A stretch of DNA of 64,000 nucleotides, from the NCBI RefSeq assembly GCF_009380135.2, contig NZ_WHUT02000005.1:1-64000 (forward strand). Reading direction: 5' to 3'. Every line of letters starts with the position of its first letter. The stretch's first letter is position 1. Both the position numbers and the translations under genes were made by a program. Of this stretch, positions 54,887-63,203 are shown piece by piece. Source of the stretch: Fertoeibacter niger (GTDB taxonomy: Bacteria > Pseudomonadota > Alphaproteobacteria > Rhodobacterales > Rhodobacteraceae). The notes under the pieces are model-generated. The model saw only the letters and a program-made list of their open reading frames with translations, searched no databases and was not told the origin of the DNA.

Positions 54887-55701
54887 TGGACAGCCGCCTG
54901 ACCCCCGCCACCGCCCGGGTGGCACACGAAAGCCTGCGCGGAAGGGTCGAGGCGGCACGCTACACCCCGGGCGAGGTGGCCGAAGTGGTTGTGCCGCTGG
55001 CAGACCTTCTGGCCGCGCCCGACGGCGCGCGCGACCGGCAGGTTCTGCTGGGCGACGGCTTCACCGTGATCGACAGGGAGCATGGCTTTGCCTTCGGCCA
55101 GGCCGCGAAGGATGGCTATTGCGGCTGGCTGCGGGAAACCGTGCTGGGGCCGCCCGTCGGGCCGACGCATTGGGTGGCCGCCCCCGCCAGCCACATCTAC
55201 CGCGCCCCGCGCGTGCAGGCGCAGGAAACCGCCAGCCTCAGCCTTGGCGCGCGGGTCAGGGTCACGGGCACATCGGGCGCCTTTGCCGAAACGCCGCTGG
55301 GCTTTGTGCCCTCGGCGCATCTGCGGCCCATCGGTGACTGGTTCACCGATCCGGTGGATGTGGCGCATCAGTTTCTGGGCTCGCCCTATCTGTGGGGTGG
55401 CAACAGCCGCGCGGGGCTGGATTGTTCGGGGCTGGTGCAGGCGGCGCTGCTGGCCTGCGGCTGGCCCTGCCCGGCTGACAGCGATTTGCAGCTGGCGCTG
55501 GGCCAGCCGGTTGACCAGACCGGGCTGATGCGCGGCGACCTTATCTTCTGGAAGGGCCATGTGGCGATGATCGTCGATGGCGAGATGATGATCCACGCCA
55601 CCGCCCATGGCATGACCACACGGCTGGAGCCCACCGCCCGCGCTATCGCCCGCATCGCGGCGCAAGGTGGCGGGCCGGTCACAGCCTGCCGCCGCCCCTG
55701 A
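54886..55701 (+). CDS. NlpC/P60-family peptidase with SH3-like domains
   Basis: Cysteine peptidase of 271 residues that should cut between D-Glu and diaminopimelate in wall peptides. Two SH3-like regions come first (GYCGWLRETVLGPP; ASLSLGARVRVTGTSG). The catalytic domain has FLGSPYLWGGNSRAGLDCSG with the nucleophile Cys, LIFWKGHVAMIVDG with the His, and MMIHATAHGM. No signal peptide is visible, so it probably acts on recycled muropeptides inside the cell. It is coupled to the M17 gene by TGATG. Confidence 0.92.
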   Translation: MDSRLTPATARVAHESLRGRVEAARYTPGEVAEVVVPLADLLAAPDGARDRQVLLGDGFTVIDREHGFAFGQAAKDGYCGWLRETVLGPPVGPTHWVAAPASHIYRAPRVQAQETASLSLGARVRVTGTSGAFAETPLGFVPSAHLRPIGDWFTDPVDVAHQFLGSPYLWGGNSRAGLDCSGLVQAALLACGWPCPADSDLQLALGQPVDQTGLMRGDLIFWKGHVAMIVDGEMMIHATAHGMTTRLEPTARAIARIAAQGGGPVTACRRP

Positions 55702-55703
55702 TC

Positions 55704-55767
55704 ATTTTCTGCCCTTAAACATCCTCGGGGGTGAGCCCGGAACGGGCGAGGGGGCAGACAGCCCCCT
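55704..55767 (-). repeat. Short copy (F) of the dispersed intergenic element
   Basis: ATTTTCTGCCCTTAAACATCC, a G run, an insert of about 15 bases, and the hairpin GGGGGC-AGACA-GCCCCC. It lies between the convergent NlpC/P60 and DUF2794 genes. Confidence 0.65.
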
Positions 55768-55780
55768 GATATCGGGGGCC

Positions 55781-56122
55781 TCAATCCACCGGGCGGATCA
55801 GCTTGCGTTCCAGCACCCGCAGCACCGCCGCCAGATCATGCCCGCGCCGCAGCACCTGCCCGTCCATGCCGACCACGGCATAGATGCCCTGCTTGCCACG
55901 TAGCCTTGGGCGCTTTTCGATGCGGTAAAGCGGGTTTTCCGCCGTGCGGCGGAACACCGAAAACACCGCCAGATCGCGCAGACAGGAAATGCCATAGTCG
56001 CGCCATTCCCCGCAGGCCACCATCCGGCCATACAGCGTCAGGATCGCGCCCAGTTCGCGGCGGTCAAAGCTGACCTGTTCGGCAGGATGCGGGGCGAAAG
56101 GGATCGGGGGCTGCGCGGTCAT
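55781..56122 (-). CDS. DUF2794 family protein
   Basis: A 113-residue protein of the DUF2794 family, found in Alphaproteobacteria and without known function. Signs are VSFDRRELGAILTLYGRMV, CGEWRDYGISCLRDLAVFSV, YRIEKRPRLRGKQGIYAV and VVGMDGQVLRRGHDL. No signal peptide or membrane segment. It has no operon partner on the minus strand. Confidence 0.85.
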   Translation of the reverse strand: MTAQPPIPFAPHPAEQVSFDRRELGAILTLYGRMVACGEWRDYGISCLRDLAVFSVFRRTAENPLYRIEKRPRLRGKQGIYAVVGMDGQVLRRGHDLAAVLRVLERKLIRPVD

Positions 56123-56448
56123 CGGGTCAGCTTACGCGCTTGGCCCGGCAAATCAAGCATTTCGGCCCAGGGTTGCGCCTGCCCGAATTCGGCCATGGCA
56201 AGACCCGGAAAACACCCTGCTTTGCCCATATCGCCGCCGCGATCAGGGGCGACAAAGCAAGGGTAGCGAGTTGAAGCTGATACCAAACTCCGGCGGTGCG
56301 GTTGTTTTGCCCCCACCCAGCCTGCACCGCCGGAAAACTCGCTGCAGCATCAGGCCCCCGTCCCGCGCCACTGGCAAGGGACGGGGGCTTACTTGCTTGC
56401 GCGGTCATGCCCCAGAACGCACGCGCCGCCCAGCCCGCGCCACCACAT
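56123..56448. other. 326-base gap between DUF2794 and an FAD oxidoreductase gene
   Basis: No gene is seen. It holds the DUF2794 promoter and a strong hairpin at 56354-56388. Inverted fragments CTCCGGCGGTGCGG and CTGCACCGCCGG near 56290-56335 can also pair. Confidence 0.5.
56354..56388. terminator. Hairpin near the end of the FAD oxidoreductase gene
   Basis: Perfect 11-bp stem GCCCCCGTCCC (56354-56364) and GGGACGGGGGC (56378-56388), loop of 13, followed on the plus strand by TTACTTGCTT. It is about 60 bases past the stop of the minus-strand gene and may end that transcript. Confidence 0.5.
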
Positions 56449-57711
56449 TCAGCGAAACGCGAACAAATCCGCGTCTGCATCCGGCTTGCCCGCGATCCGT
56501 GCCGCAATGATCTGCGCCGCGATCATCGAATAGGTGATTCCGTTGCCGCCAAAGCCCATGACGGAAAACACCCGCTCCATCCCCGGCACGGCGTCGATGA
56601 TCGGCAGACCGTCGGTGGTGTTGCCAAAGGGCGCGGCCCAGGTATAGGCGGGCGTGCCGATGCGGATGCCGCAGACCTGCTCCAGCTTGGCGGCGATGCG
56701 GGCCATGTTCGCCGTCATCTTTGCCGGGTCTTTGAACGCCTCTGCGTCACCCTCATCCTCGCCGCCTGCGATGATGCGGCCATCGGGCGTGGTGCGGAAG
56801 TAAAGATAGGGCTCGGCCGCCTCCCACACCAGCATGTCATCCAGCCAGCCGGGCCGCGCCATGCCGGGATCCGAGGCCAGCGCCCATGTGGATATGATGC
56901 GATGCGCCCGCGACTGCATCTGCGGCAGAAATTCATATCCGGTGCAGAACACCACATGGCGGGCGGTAAAGATCTGGCCCCGGCGGGTGGCCAGCGCCAC
57001 CCCTCCGGCCATTTCGGCCATATCCGTCACCTCGGCGGGCGATACCACCGTGGCACCGCGCGCCTGCGCCACCGCCAGCAACCCCGCCGTCAGTTGCGGC
57101 GGATTGGCCGAGGCCGAGGCGGATGACAGAATCGCACCCGTCCGGTCGATGCCGAAACGCGCCCGCAAGTCCGCCGCGTTCAGATACTCGCCCGCGATGC
57201 CCGCCGCAGTCCGCGCCTCCATTTCAACCTGCATGGCGCGCTGGCCCATCTCGTTGCCGGTCAGGTAAAGCGCCTGCTTGGGCTGCATCTGGCATTTCAG
57301 CTTCAGCCCCTTTGCCAGCGCCACCAGGTCATCCACCGCCCGCACCGAACGCCGCCAGGCGCGTTCGGCCTTGTCCAGCCCGATCTGGCGGGCCAGTTGG
57401 TGCAGCGGAATGTCGATCTCGTGCTGGATCATCGCGGTTGACGCCAGGCTTGACCCGCGCACCGGGGTGCGCCGGTCAAGGATCAGCACGCGCAGCTTGG
57501 CGCGCGTCAGTGCCTCGGCCATAAGCGCCCCGCTGATGCCGGTGCCCACAATGATGACATCCCAGTCCTTTTGCGGCGGCTGGCGGTCATGCTTTGCCGA
57601 AATATGCGGCGTTGCCGCCCAGAAGGGCCGGTCGGCATGCAGGCGGCGCTTGCGGGTGTCGGCATCGCTGCGGGATGGGGCTGCGGTCAAGGGAACCTCG
57701 ATGTTGCACAT
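56449..57711 (-). CDS. FAD-dependent oxidoreductase (DAO family)
   Basis: Flavoprotein of 420 residues. After about 47 unrelated residues comes the FAD motif VIIVGTGISGALMAEALTR, then VRGSSLASTAMIQHEIDIPL, where the family has its His/flavin contacts. Later segments are HVVFCTGYEFLPQM, GRIIAGGEDEGD and FSVMGFGGNGITYSMIAAQI. This resembles gamma-glutamylputrescine oxidase and related amine oxidases. The ATG at 57711 is the nearest start with family-like length; an internal start cannot be excluded. Substrate unknown. Confidence 0.82.
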   Translation of the reverse strand: MCNIEVPLTAAPSRSDADTRKRRLHADRPFWAATPHISAKHDRQPPQKDWDVIIVGTGISGALMAEALTRAKLRVLILDRRTPVRGSSLASTAMIQHEIDIPLHQLARQIGLDKAERAWRRSVRAVDDLVALAKGLKLKCQMQPKQALYLTGNEMGQRAMQVEMEARTAAGIAGEYLNAADLRARFGIDRTGAILSSASASANPPQLTAGLLAVAQARGATVVSPAEVTDMAEMAGGVALATRRGQIFTARHVVFCTGYEFLPQMQSRAHRIISTWALASDPGMARPGWLDDMLVWEAAEPYLYFRTTPDGRIIAGGEDEGDAEAFKDPAKMTANMARIAAKLEQVCGIRIGTPAYTWAAPFGNTTDGLPIIDAVPGMERVFSVMGFGGNGITYSMIAAQIIAARIAGKPDADADLFAFR

Positions 57712-57828
57712 GTGATGCCCCGCAACGCGGCGCGGCAAGGCCGGGTTCCTCTGGCGCGGATCAGGGGTTTGTCGCAGCCCCGAAACGTGACAGTTTGGCC
57801 CCGCAACGCCCCAGCCCGAAAGTGTGCC

Positions 57829-58509
57829 GTGCCGCCCGAAATCATTCCCTTCGACCTGCACCGCATGTTCATTGGCGATGCGCCCCCGCTGTTCCTGCTG
57901 GAAATCGCGGCCCGCACCCTGCTGATCTACCTTTATACGCTGCTGCTGTTGCGCTGGGTCGGCGGGCGCAGCGTGGCGCAGCTGTCGATCGTCGAATTCC
58001 TGATGGTCATCGCCTTGGGGTCGGCGGTAGGCGATTCGCTGTTCTACCCCGATGTGCCTTTGCTGCATGCCATGCTGGTCATCACGCTGGTGGTGCTGTT
58101 CGACAAGGCGATCGACGCCGCCAACCGGCGGTTCCGCAAGGTAAAGCGGGTGATCGACGGTCAGCCGGTCGCGGTGGTCGAGGATGGGCACATCCTGTGC
58201 GACGGCATAGCGACCCGCCGGATCGGCACAATGGAGCTGATGGAACTGCTGCGGATGCAGGGCATCGAAAACATGGGCCAGGTGCGCGTCGCCTATCTGG
58301 AGGCCAGCGGCCAGCTGTCGGTGTTTCAGGCGGATCAGCCGCAGCCGGGTCTGGCCATCGTGCCGCCGGTGGAATTCGGCTTTCCGCCCCCGGTGGCGGG
58401 GCAGCCCAGTTGCTGCGCCAATTGCGGGCTGATCCTTGAAAGCCACGGCACAGACCCCTGCCCCGCCTGCAAAGACACGGGCCGCACCCCCGCCACCACG
58501 GCGGCCTGA
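57829..58509 (+). CDS. DUF421 membrane protein with C-terminal Cys-pair motif
   Basis: Membrane protein of 226 residues of the YetF/YdfR-like DUF421 family. About three N-terminal helices (FLLEIAARTLLIYLYTLLLL; SIVEFLMVIALGSAVGDSLF) are followed by the soluble domain RVIDGQPVAVVEDGHIL and GTMELMELLRMQGIENMGQV. Unlike most relatives, the end carries CANCGLILESHGTDPCPAC, two CxxC pairs that look like a zinc ribbon. The GTG at 57829 is chosen; ATG at 57865 is possible. Function of the family is unknown, with links to sporulation and cell envelope in other phyla. Confidence 0.8.
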   Translation: MPPEIIPFDLHRMFIGDAPPLFLLEIAARTLLIYLYTLLLLRWVGGRSVAQLSIVEFLMVIALGSAVGDSLFYPDVPLLHAMLVITLVVLFDKAIDAANRRFRKVKRVIDGQPVAVVEDGHILCDGIATRRIGTMELMELLRMQGIENMGQVRVAYLEASGQLSVFQADQPQPGLAIVPPVEFGFPPPVAGQPSCCANCGLILESHGTDPCPACKDTGRTPATTAA

Positions 58510-58572
58510 CCCGCTTTTGCTTGCGCCCGGGCCGGAAACTTGGCAACGGAACGAAAAGCCAGCGGAGCCGCC

Positions 58573-58938
58573 ATGACCGACGATCACCACCCCGATGATG
58601 ACGCCCCCGCCAAGCCGGAAAAGGCAAAGCGCCCGCAGCAGGTCTACACGCTGGTGATCGAGGTGGGCCGCAAGGCCGGCGACGGGCTGCCCGACAAGGC
58701 CACCGGTGCCGCGCTGATGTGCTACGCCAGCGGCGTGGACGAGGCCGAGGCGGTGCGCGAAACCGTGGCGCTGCTGAAAGCCGCCGATCTGGCCCCGCTG
58801 GATGTGTCGGGCTATGGCACGCTGGAGGAACGACTGGCCGAGGGCGACGAGATCGACGCCGACGAACGCGCCCTCATGGACCGTGCGCTGGCCGAAAACT
58901 CGGTGGTCGTGGCGCAGATGACGCCGTTCTACGACTGA
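58573..58938 (+). CDS. Conserved hypothetical protein
   Basis: A 121-residue acidic protein. The first 25 residues are a Asp/Pro/Lys-rich tail; the rest is a compact alpha-beta domain with YTLVIEVGRKAGDGLPDKAT, LMCYASGVDEAEAVRETVAL and SVVVAQMTPFYD. The length and layout agree with a small ACT-like or ferredoxin-like fold, but I do not recognise a family. Ribosome site CGGAG is 8 bases before the ATG. Between DUF421 and dapE on the same strand. Confidence 0.6.
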   Translation: MTDDHHPDDDAPAKPEKAKRPQQVYTLVIEVGRKAGDGLPDKATGAALMCYASGVDEAEAVRETVALLKAADLAPLDVSGYGTLEERLAEGDEIDADERALMDRALAENSVVVAQMTPFYD

Positions 58939-59038
58939 TCCCACGCGGCCCTGACCCATGGCTGGCACCCGGGGCCGGTTGCCGGGGATGGGCAGTTTCG
59001 CTATGCCATGCGGCAATCCGCATCCCGAGAGAGGCCCC

Positions 59039-60181
59039 ATGTCCGTCGATCCCGTTGTCCTGACCGCCGACCTGATCCGCTGCCCGTCCGTCACGCCCGC
59101 CGAAGGTGGCGCATTGGTGCTGCTGGAACGGCTGCTGTCCGGCGCGGGTTTTACCTGCACGCGGGTGGACCGGGGCGGCGTGGCCAATCTTTACGCCCGC
59201 TGGGGGCGGCAGGGGGCCAACAAGGCCTTCGGCTTCAACGGCCATACCGATGTGGTGCCGGTGGGCGATGCGGGCGCATGGACGCAAGACCCGTTCGGCG
59301 CGGCGGTGGTGGATGGCTGGATGTATGGCCGCGGGGCCACCGACATGAAATCGGGTGTCGCGGCCTTTGCCGCAGCGGCGGTCGATTTCGTGACCGACAC
59401 GCCCCCTGATGGCGCGGTGATCCTGGCCATCACGGGTGATGAAGAGGGCGTGGCGGTGGATGGCACCGTGGCCTTGCTTGACTGGATGGCGCAGAACAAC
59501 GAGGCGATGAGCGTCTGCCTAGTGGGCGAACCCACCTGCCCCGAGGTGCTGGGCGACATGATGAAGATCGGCCGGCGCGGCTCGATGACCGCGCATTTCG
59601 AGGCGCGCGGCGTGCAGGGGCATTCCGCCTATCCGCACCGCGCGAAAAACCCGGTCACGGCCATGGTGTGGTTGATGGACCGGCTGGCCGCGCATGAGCT
59701 TGACCGGGGGACGGATCATTTCGACGCCTCGACCCTGGCCATCACCACGGTCGATACCGGCAACGCCGCCACCAATGTCATCCCCGCCCAGTGCCGGGGC
59801 ACGGTGAACATCCGCTTCAACGATATGCATACCGGGGCGTCATTGACCGCATGGTTGCAGGCCGAGGCGGCAAAAGTGCAGGCCGAAACCGGGGTCGAGA
59901 TCACCCTCACCGCCAGCGTGTCAGGCGAGGCATTCCTCACGCCGCCCGGCCCGCTGTCCACTCTGATCGCCGATGCGGTGCAGGCGGAAACCGGGCTCAG
60001 GCCCCAGCCTTCGACCTCGGGCGGCACGTCGGATGCGCGGTTTGTCAAGGCGCTTTGCCCGGTGGTCGAATTCGGGCTGGTGGGCAAGACCATGCATCAG
60101 GTCGATGAAAGGGTAGAGGTGGCGCAGATCGTGGCGCTGAAGGCGATCTACGGCCGCCTCCTGCGCGCGTATTTCGCATGA
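59039..60181 (+). CDS. dapE: Succinyl-diaminopimelate desuccinylase
   Basis: Dizinc hydrolase of 380 residues for lysine and peptidoglycan precursor synthesis. Metal and active-site motifs are [27 protein letters not shown] and [13 protein letters not shown]; substrate segments include [22 protein letters not shown] and [12 protein letters not shown]. The start follows GAGAGAGGCCCC. Its stop overlaps the GNAT gene by ATGA. It works in the same pathway as asd upstream. Confidence 0.95.
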   Translation: MSVDPVVLTADLIRCPSVTPAEGGALVLLERLLSGAGFTCTRVDRGGVANLYARWGRQGANKAFGFNGHTDVVPVGDAGAWTQDPFGAAVVDGWMYGRGATDMKSGVAAFAAAAVDFVTDTPPDGAVILAITGDEEGVAVDGTVALLDWMAQNNEAMSVCLVGEPTCPEVLGDMMKIGRRGSMTAHFEARGVQGHSAYPHRAKNPVTAMVWLMDRLAAHELDRGTDHFDASTLAITTVDTGNAATNVIPAQCRGTVNIRFNDMHTGASLTAWLQAEAAKVQAETGVEITLTASVSGEAFLTPPGPLSTLIADAVQAETGLRPQPSTSGGTSDARFVKALCPVVEFGLVGKTMHQVDERVEVAQIVALKAIYGRLLRAYFA

Positions 60182-60597
60182 TCCAGATTGCGCTGACCGA
60201 CGACATCGTCACCTGCCGCATGCTGCGCCGCGTGGTGTTCATCGAGGAACAGGGCGTGTCCGAGGCGGATGAGGTCGATGACCTTGACGGGCAGGCGCTT
60301 CACCTGCTGGCCACCGCCGCAGGCCGCCCCGTGGGCTCGGCCCGCCTGCTGACCGATGGCGCCACCAGCAAGATCGGTCGCGTCTGCGTGCTGGCCGACC
60401 TGCGCGGCACGGGCCTTGGCGCGGCGCTGATCCGCGCGGCGGTGGACCAGTTCCGCCAGACCCCCGGCATCACGCGGGTGAAACTGGGTGCCCAGACCCA
60501 TGCGCTGGGATTCTATGAAAAGCTGGGTTTCGCGGCAACCGGGCCGGAATATCTGGATGCGGGCATCCTTCACCGCGACATGGTCTTGCTTCTCTGA
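60178..60597 (+). CDS. GNAT-family N-acetyltransferase
   Basis: Acetyltransferase of 139 residues, close in layout to the ElaA/YjcF-like group: [20 protein letters not shown] near the start, [10 protein letters not shown], the acetyl-CoA loop [17 protein letters not shown] and the closing [14 protein letters not shown]. It is coupled to dapE by ATGA; whether it acts on a diaminopimelate-related compound is unknown. Confidence 0.9.
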   Translation: MIQIALTDDIVTCRMLRRVVFIEEQGVSEADEVDDLDGQALHLLATAAGRPVGSARLLTDGATSKIGRVCVLADLRGTGLGAALIRAAVDQFRQTPGITRVKLGAQTHALGFYEKLGFAATGPEYLDAGILHRDMVLLL

Positions 60598-60605
60598 CCT
60601 TCGCC

Positions 60606-60661
60606 CCTCTTTCCAGACTCAAATATCCTCGGGGGGGTGCGGGGGGGCAGACAGCCCCCCC
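60606..60661 (-). repeat. Short copy (G) of the dispersed intergenic element
   Basis: CCTCTTTCCAGACTCAAATATCC, shown here by its CTTTCCAGACTCAAATATCC core, a G run, and the hairpin GGGGGGGC-AGACA-GCCCCCCC. Between the GNAT gene and rnr. Confidence 0.7.
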
Positions 60662-60731
60662 GCTTCCGCCATTTGCCCTACAGCAAGGCTTTCGGGATGA
60701 CGCCCCCGACGCCCCATGCTAGGGGGTGGAA

Positions 60732-62987
60732 ATGGATCAGATACCCTCAAAAGACCGGCTGCTGGCCTGGATCAGCGACAACCCCACCCTGACCGCAAAG
60801 CGCGACATCGCCCGCGCCTTCGGCATCAAGGGCAGCGCCGAACGCATCGAATTGAAACGCCTGCTGCGCGAGCTTGAGGCGGAAGGCGCAGTGGCGAAAA
60901 AGCACCGGACCTACCGCGATGCCAGCGCGCTGCCGCCGGTATCCATCGTGCAGGTGCTGGCGCCGGATGCCGAGGGCGATCTTTACGCCCGCCCGCTGGA
61001 ATGGGATGGCGCGGGGCCCGAGCCGCGCATCCTGCTTGTCACCCGCAGCAGCGACCCGGCTTTGGGCGAGGGCGACCGCATCCTGGCGCGTCTGGCCGAG
61101 GTCACGGGCGAGGGCCACAGCCATGAGGGCCGCCTGATCCGCAAGATCGGGGTGAACCCGCTGAAACTGCTGGGCATCTTCCGCGCGGGGTCAGACGGCG
61201 GGCGGATCGTGCCGATCGACAAGGGCAGTGACAAGGAATGGTCGGTGCCCCGCGACATGACCGGCGGGGCCAGGGATGGCGAGTTGGTCGAGGCCGAACA
61301 GGCCGGGCCCAAACGCATGGGCCTGCCGGTGGCGCGCATCGTGGCGCGGCTGGGTGATCCGTCGGGGCCGCGCGCGGTGTCGATCATCGCCATCCATCAG
61401 CATGGCATACCCGACCAGTTCCCCGATGCGGTGATCGCCGAGGCCGACCGCGCCACCCCCGCGCCCATGGGTGCGCGCGAGGATCTTCGCGATCTGCCGC
61501 TGGTGACGATCGACCCGATCGATGCCCGCGACCGCGACGATGCCGTGCATGCCCATGCCGATACCGACCCCGCCAACCCCGGCGGCCATGTGGTCTGGGT
61601 GGCCATCGCCGATGTGGCGCATTATGTGCGCCCCGGTTCGGCGCTGGACCGCGAGGCGCGGAAACGCGGCAATTCCAGCTATTTCCCCGACCGCGTGGTG
61701 CCGATGCTGCCCGATGTGCTGTCGGGCGACCTGTGTTCGCTGCACGAGCATGTGGACCGCCCCTGCCTTGCCGTGCGCATGGTGCTGGATGCGCAGGGCA
61801 ACAAACTGGCGCACCGGTTTACCCGGGGCATGATGCGCTCGGTCGCATCATTGCACTATGCCGAGGCGCAGGAGGCCATCGACGGCAACCCCAGCCCCCG
61901 CGCTGCGCCACTGGTAGAACCTGTGCTGCGCCCGCTTTACGCCGCCTATGCCGCGTTGAAACTGGCCCGCGCCGCCCGGCAGCCGCTGGAACTTGACCTG
62001 CCCGAACGCAAGATCATCCTGGCCGAGGATGGCACGGTGCAATCCGTCAGCTATTACGAACGTTTCGACGCGCACCGGCTGATCGAGGAATGCATGGTGC
62101 TGGCCAATGTGGCCGCCGCCGAGGAACTGATCCGCCTGAAACGCCCGCTCTTGTACCGCGTGCATGAGGAGCCCAGCCCCGAAAAGCTGGAGGCGCTGCG
62201 CGAGGTGGCCGAAGCCTCGGGTTTTGTGCTGGCCAAGGGGCAGGTGCTGAAAACCGCGCATCTGAACCGGCTGCTGGCACAGGCGCAGGGCACGGAGTTT
62301 GACGAGCTGATGAACATCACCACACTGCGGTCGATGACGCAGGCCTATTACAATGCCACGAATTTTGGACATTTCGGGCTGACCCTGCGGAACTATGCGC
62401 ATTTCACCAGCCCGATCCGGCGCTATTCCGACCTGATCGTGCACCGTGCGCTGATTGCCGGGCATGGTTTCGGCGATGACGGCCTGTCGGCGCAGGACAT
62501 CGAACAACTGGACGAGACAGCAAAACAGATCAGCGACACCGAGCGGCGCAGCATGATGGCCGAGCGTGACACGACCGACCGTTATCTGGCGGCCTTCCTG
62601 TCAGAACGGGTGGGCAGCGTGTTTTCGGGCCGCATATCCGGCGTGCAGCGGTTCGGCCTGTTCGTGAAGCTGGATGAAACCGGGGCGGATGGCCTGATAC
62701 CGATCCGGTCGCTGGGGCGCGAGTTTTTTCATTTCGATGCCGACAGCCAGACGCTGATGGGGTCTGACACCGGCCTGACACTGGGCATCGGCCAGCGGGT
62801 GACGGTGCGGCTGGCCGAGGCTGTGCCCGTGACGGGCGGGCTGATGCTGGATCTGCTGGAGGTCGAGGACCGCAAGCTGCCCGGCGGCGCTTCGGCCAAA
62901 CGGGGCCGCTTTGCACCGCGCAAACCCGCCAAGGCGGCGGCGCGCGATGCAAAGGTGAAACGCAAGGTGATCCGCACGCGGAAGTGA
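60732..62987 (+). CDS. rnr: Ribonuclease R
   Basis: 3'-5' exoribonuclease of 751 residues that degrades structured RNA. Order of domains: helical/winged RNA-binding N-terminus (SKDRLLAWISDNPTLTAKRD), cold-shock-like domains, the RNB catalytic core with IDARDRDDAVHAHADTD, NSSYFPDRVVPMLPDVLSGD and HFTSPIRRYSDLIVHRAL, then an S1 domain (GRISGVQRFGLFVKLDETG) and a basic tail rich in Lys and Arg. The ATG at 60732 follows GGGTGGA; the GTG two codons earlier is weaker. It is followed by a repeat copy. Confidence 0.95.
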   Translation: MDQIPSKDRLLAWISDNPTLTAKRDIARAFGIKGSAERIELKRLLRELEAEGAVAKKHRTYRDASALPPVSIVQVLAPDAEGDLYARPLEWDGAGPEPRILLVTRSSDPALGEGDRILARLAEVTGEGHSHEGRLIRKIGVNPLKLLGIFRAGSDGGRIVPIDKGSDKEWSVPRDMTGGARDGELVEAEQAGPKRMGLPVARIVARLGDPSGPRAVSIIAIHQHGIPDQFPDAVIAEADRATPAPMGAREDLRDLPLVTIDPIDARDRDDAVHAHADTDPANPGGHVVWVAIADVAHYVRPGSALDREARKRGNSSYFPDRVVPMLPDVLSGDLCSLHEHVDRPCLAVRMVLDAQGNKLAHRFTRGMMRSVASLHYAEAQEAIDGNPSPRAAPLVEPVLRPLYAAYAALKLARAARQPLELDLPERKIILAEDGTVQSVSYYERFDAHRLIEECMVLANVAAAEELIRLKRPLLYRVHEEPSPEKLEALREVAEASGFVLAKGQVLKTAHLNRLLAQAQGTEFDELMNITTLRSMTQAYYNATNFGHFGLTLRNYAHFTSPIRRYSDLIVHRALIAGHGFGDDGLSAQDIEQLDETAKQISDTERRSMMAERDTTDRYLAAFLSERVGSVFSGRISGVQRFGLFVKLDETGADGLIPIRSLGREFFHFDADSQTLMGSDTGLTLGIGQRVTVRLAEAVPVTGGLMLDLLEVEDRKLPGGASAKRGRFAPRKPAKAAARDAKVKRKVIRTRK

Positions 62988-63057
62988 CGTTTTTTCTGCG
63001 AAAGAACAGGTTTGCCTGATGCGGCAGTCTTGCGGCAGCGCGTGGTGACTATGTCGA

Positions 63058-63091
63058 GGCCTCCGGCGGGGATATTTACAGGCAGAAAATG
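63058..63091 (+). repeat. Short copy (H) of the dispersed intergenic element
   Basis: GGCCTCCGGCGGGGATATTT followed by ACAGGCAGAAAATG, close to copy C. It lies between rnr and the transglycosylase gene on the same strand. Confidence 0.6.
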
Positions 63092-63203
63092 CCGGGAAGG
63101 GCGGAGGGTCGCCGATCCGGCATCGTGGCGGAGCTCTGGCTTTGCCTGGGGCGGCAATCCGGCTAGACTTGCCGCCAGTCAAGAACAACGGGCGGTCAGG
63201 CGA

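Noticed and set aside
56449-59187. A 912-codon minus-strand frame covering the FAD oxidoreductase and the DUF421 region.
   Set aside because: Only the first 420 codons' worth of the oxidoreductase is family-like; the upstream part is antisense to DUF421 and a small gene.
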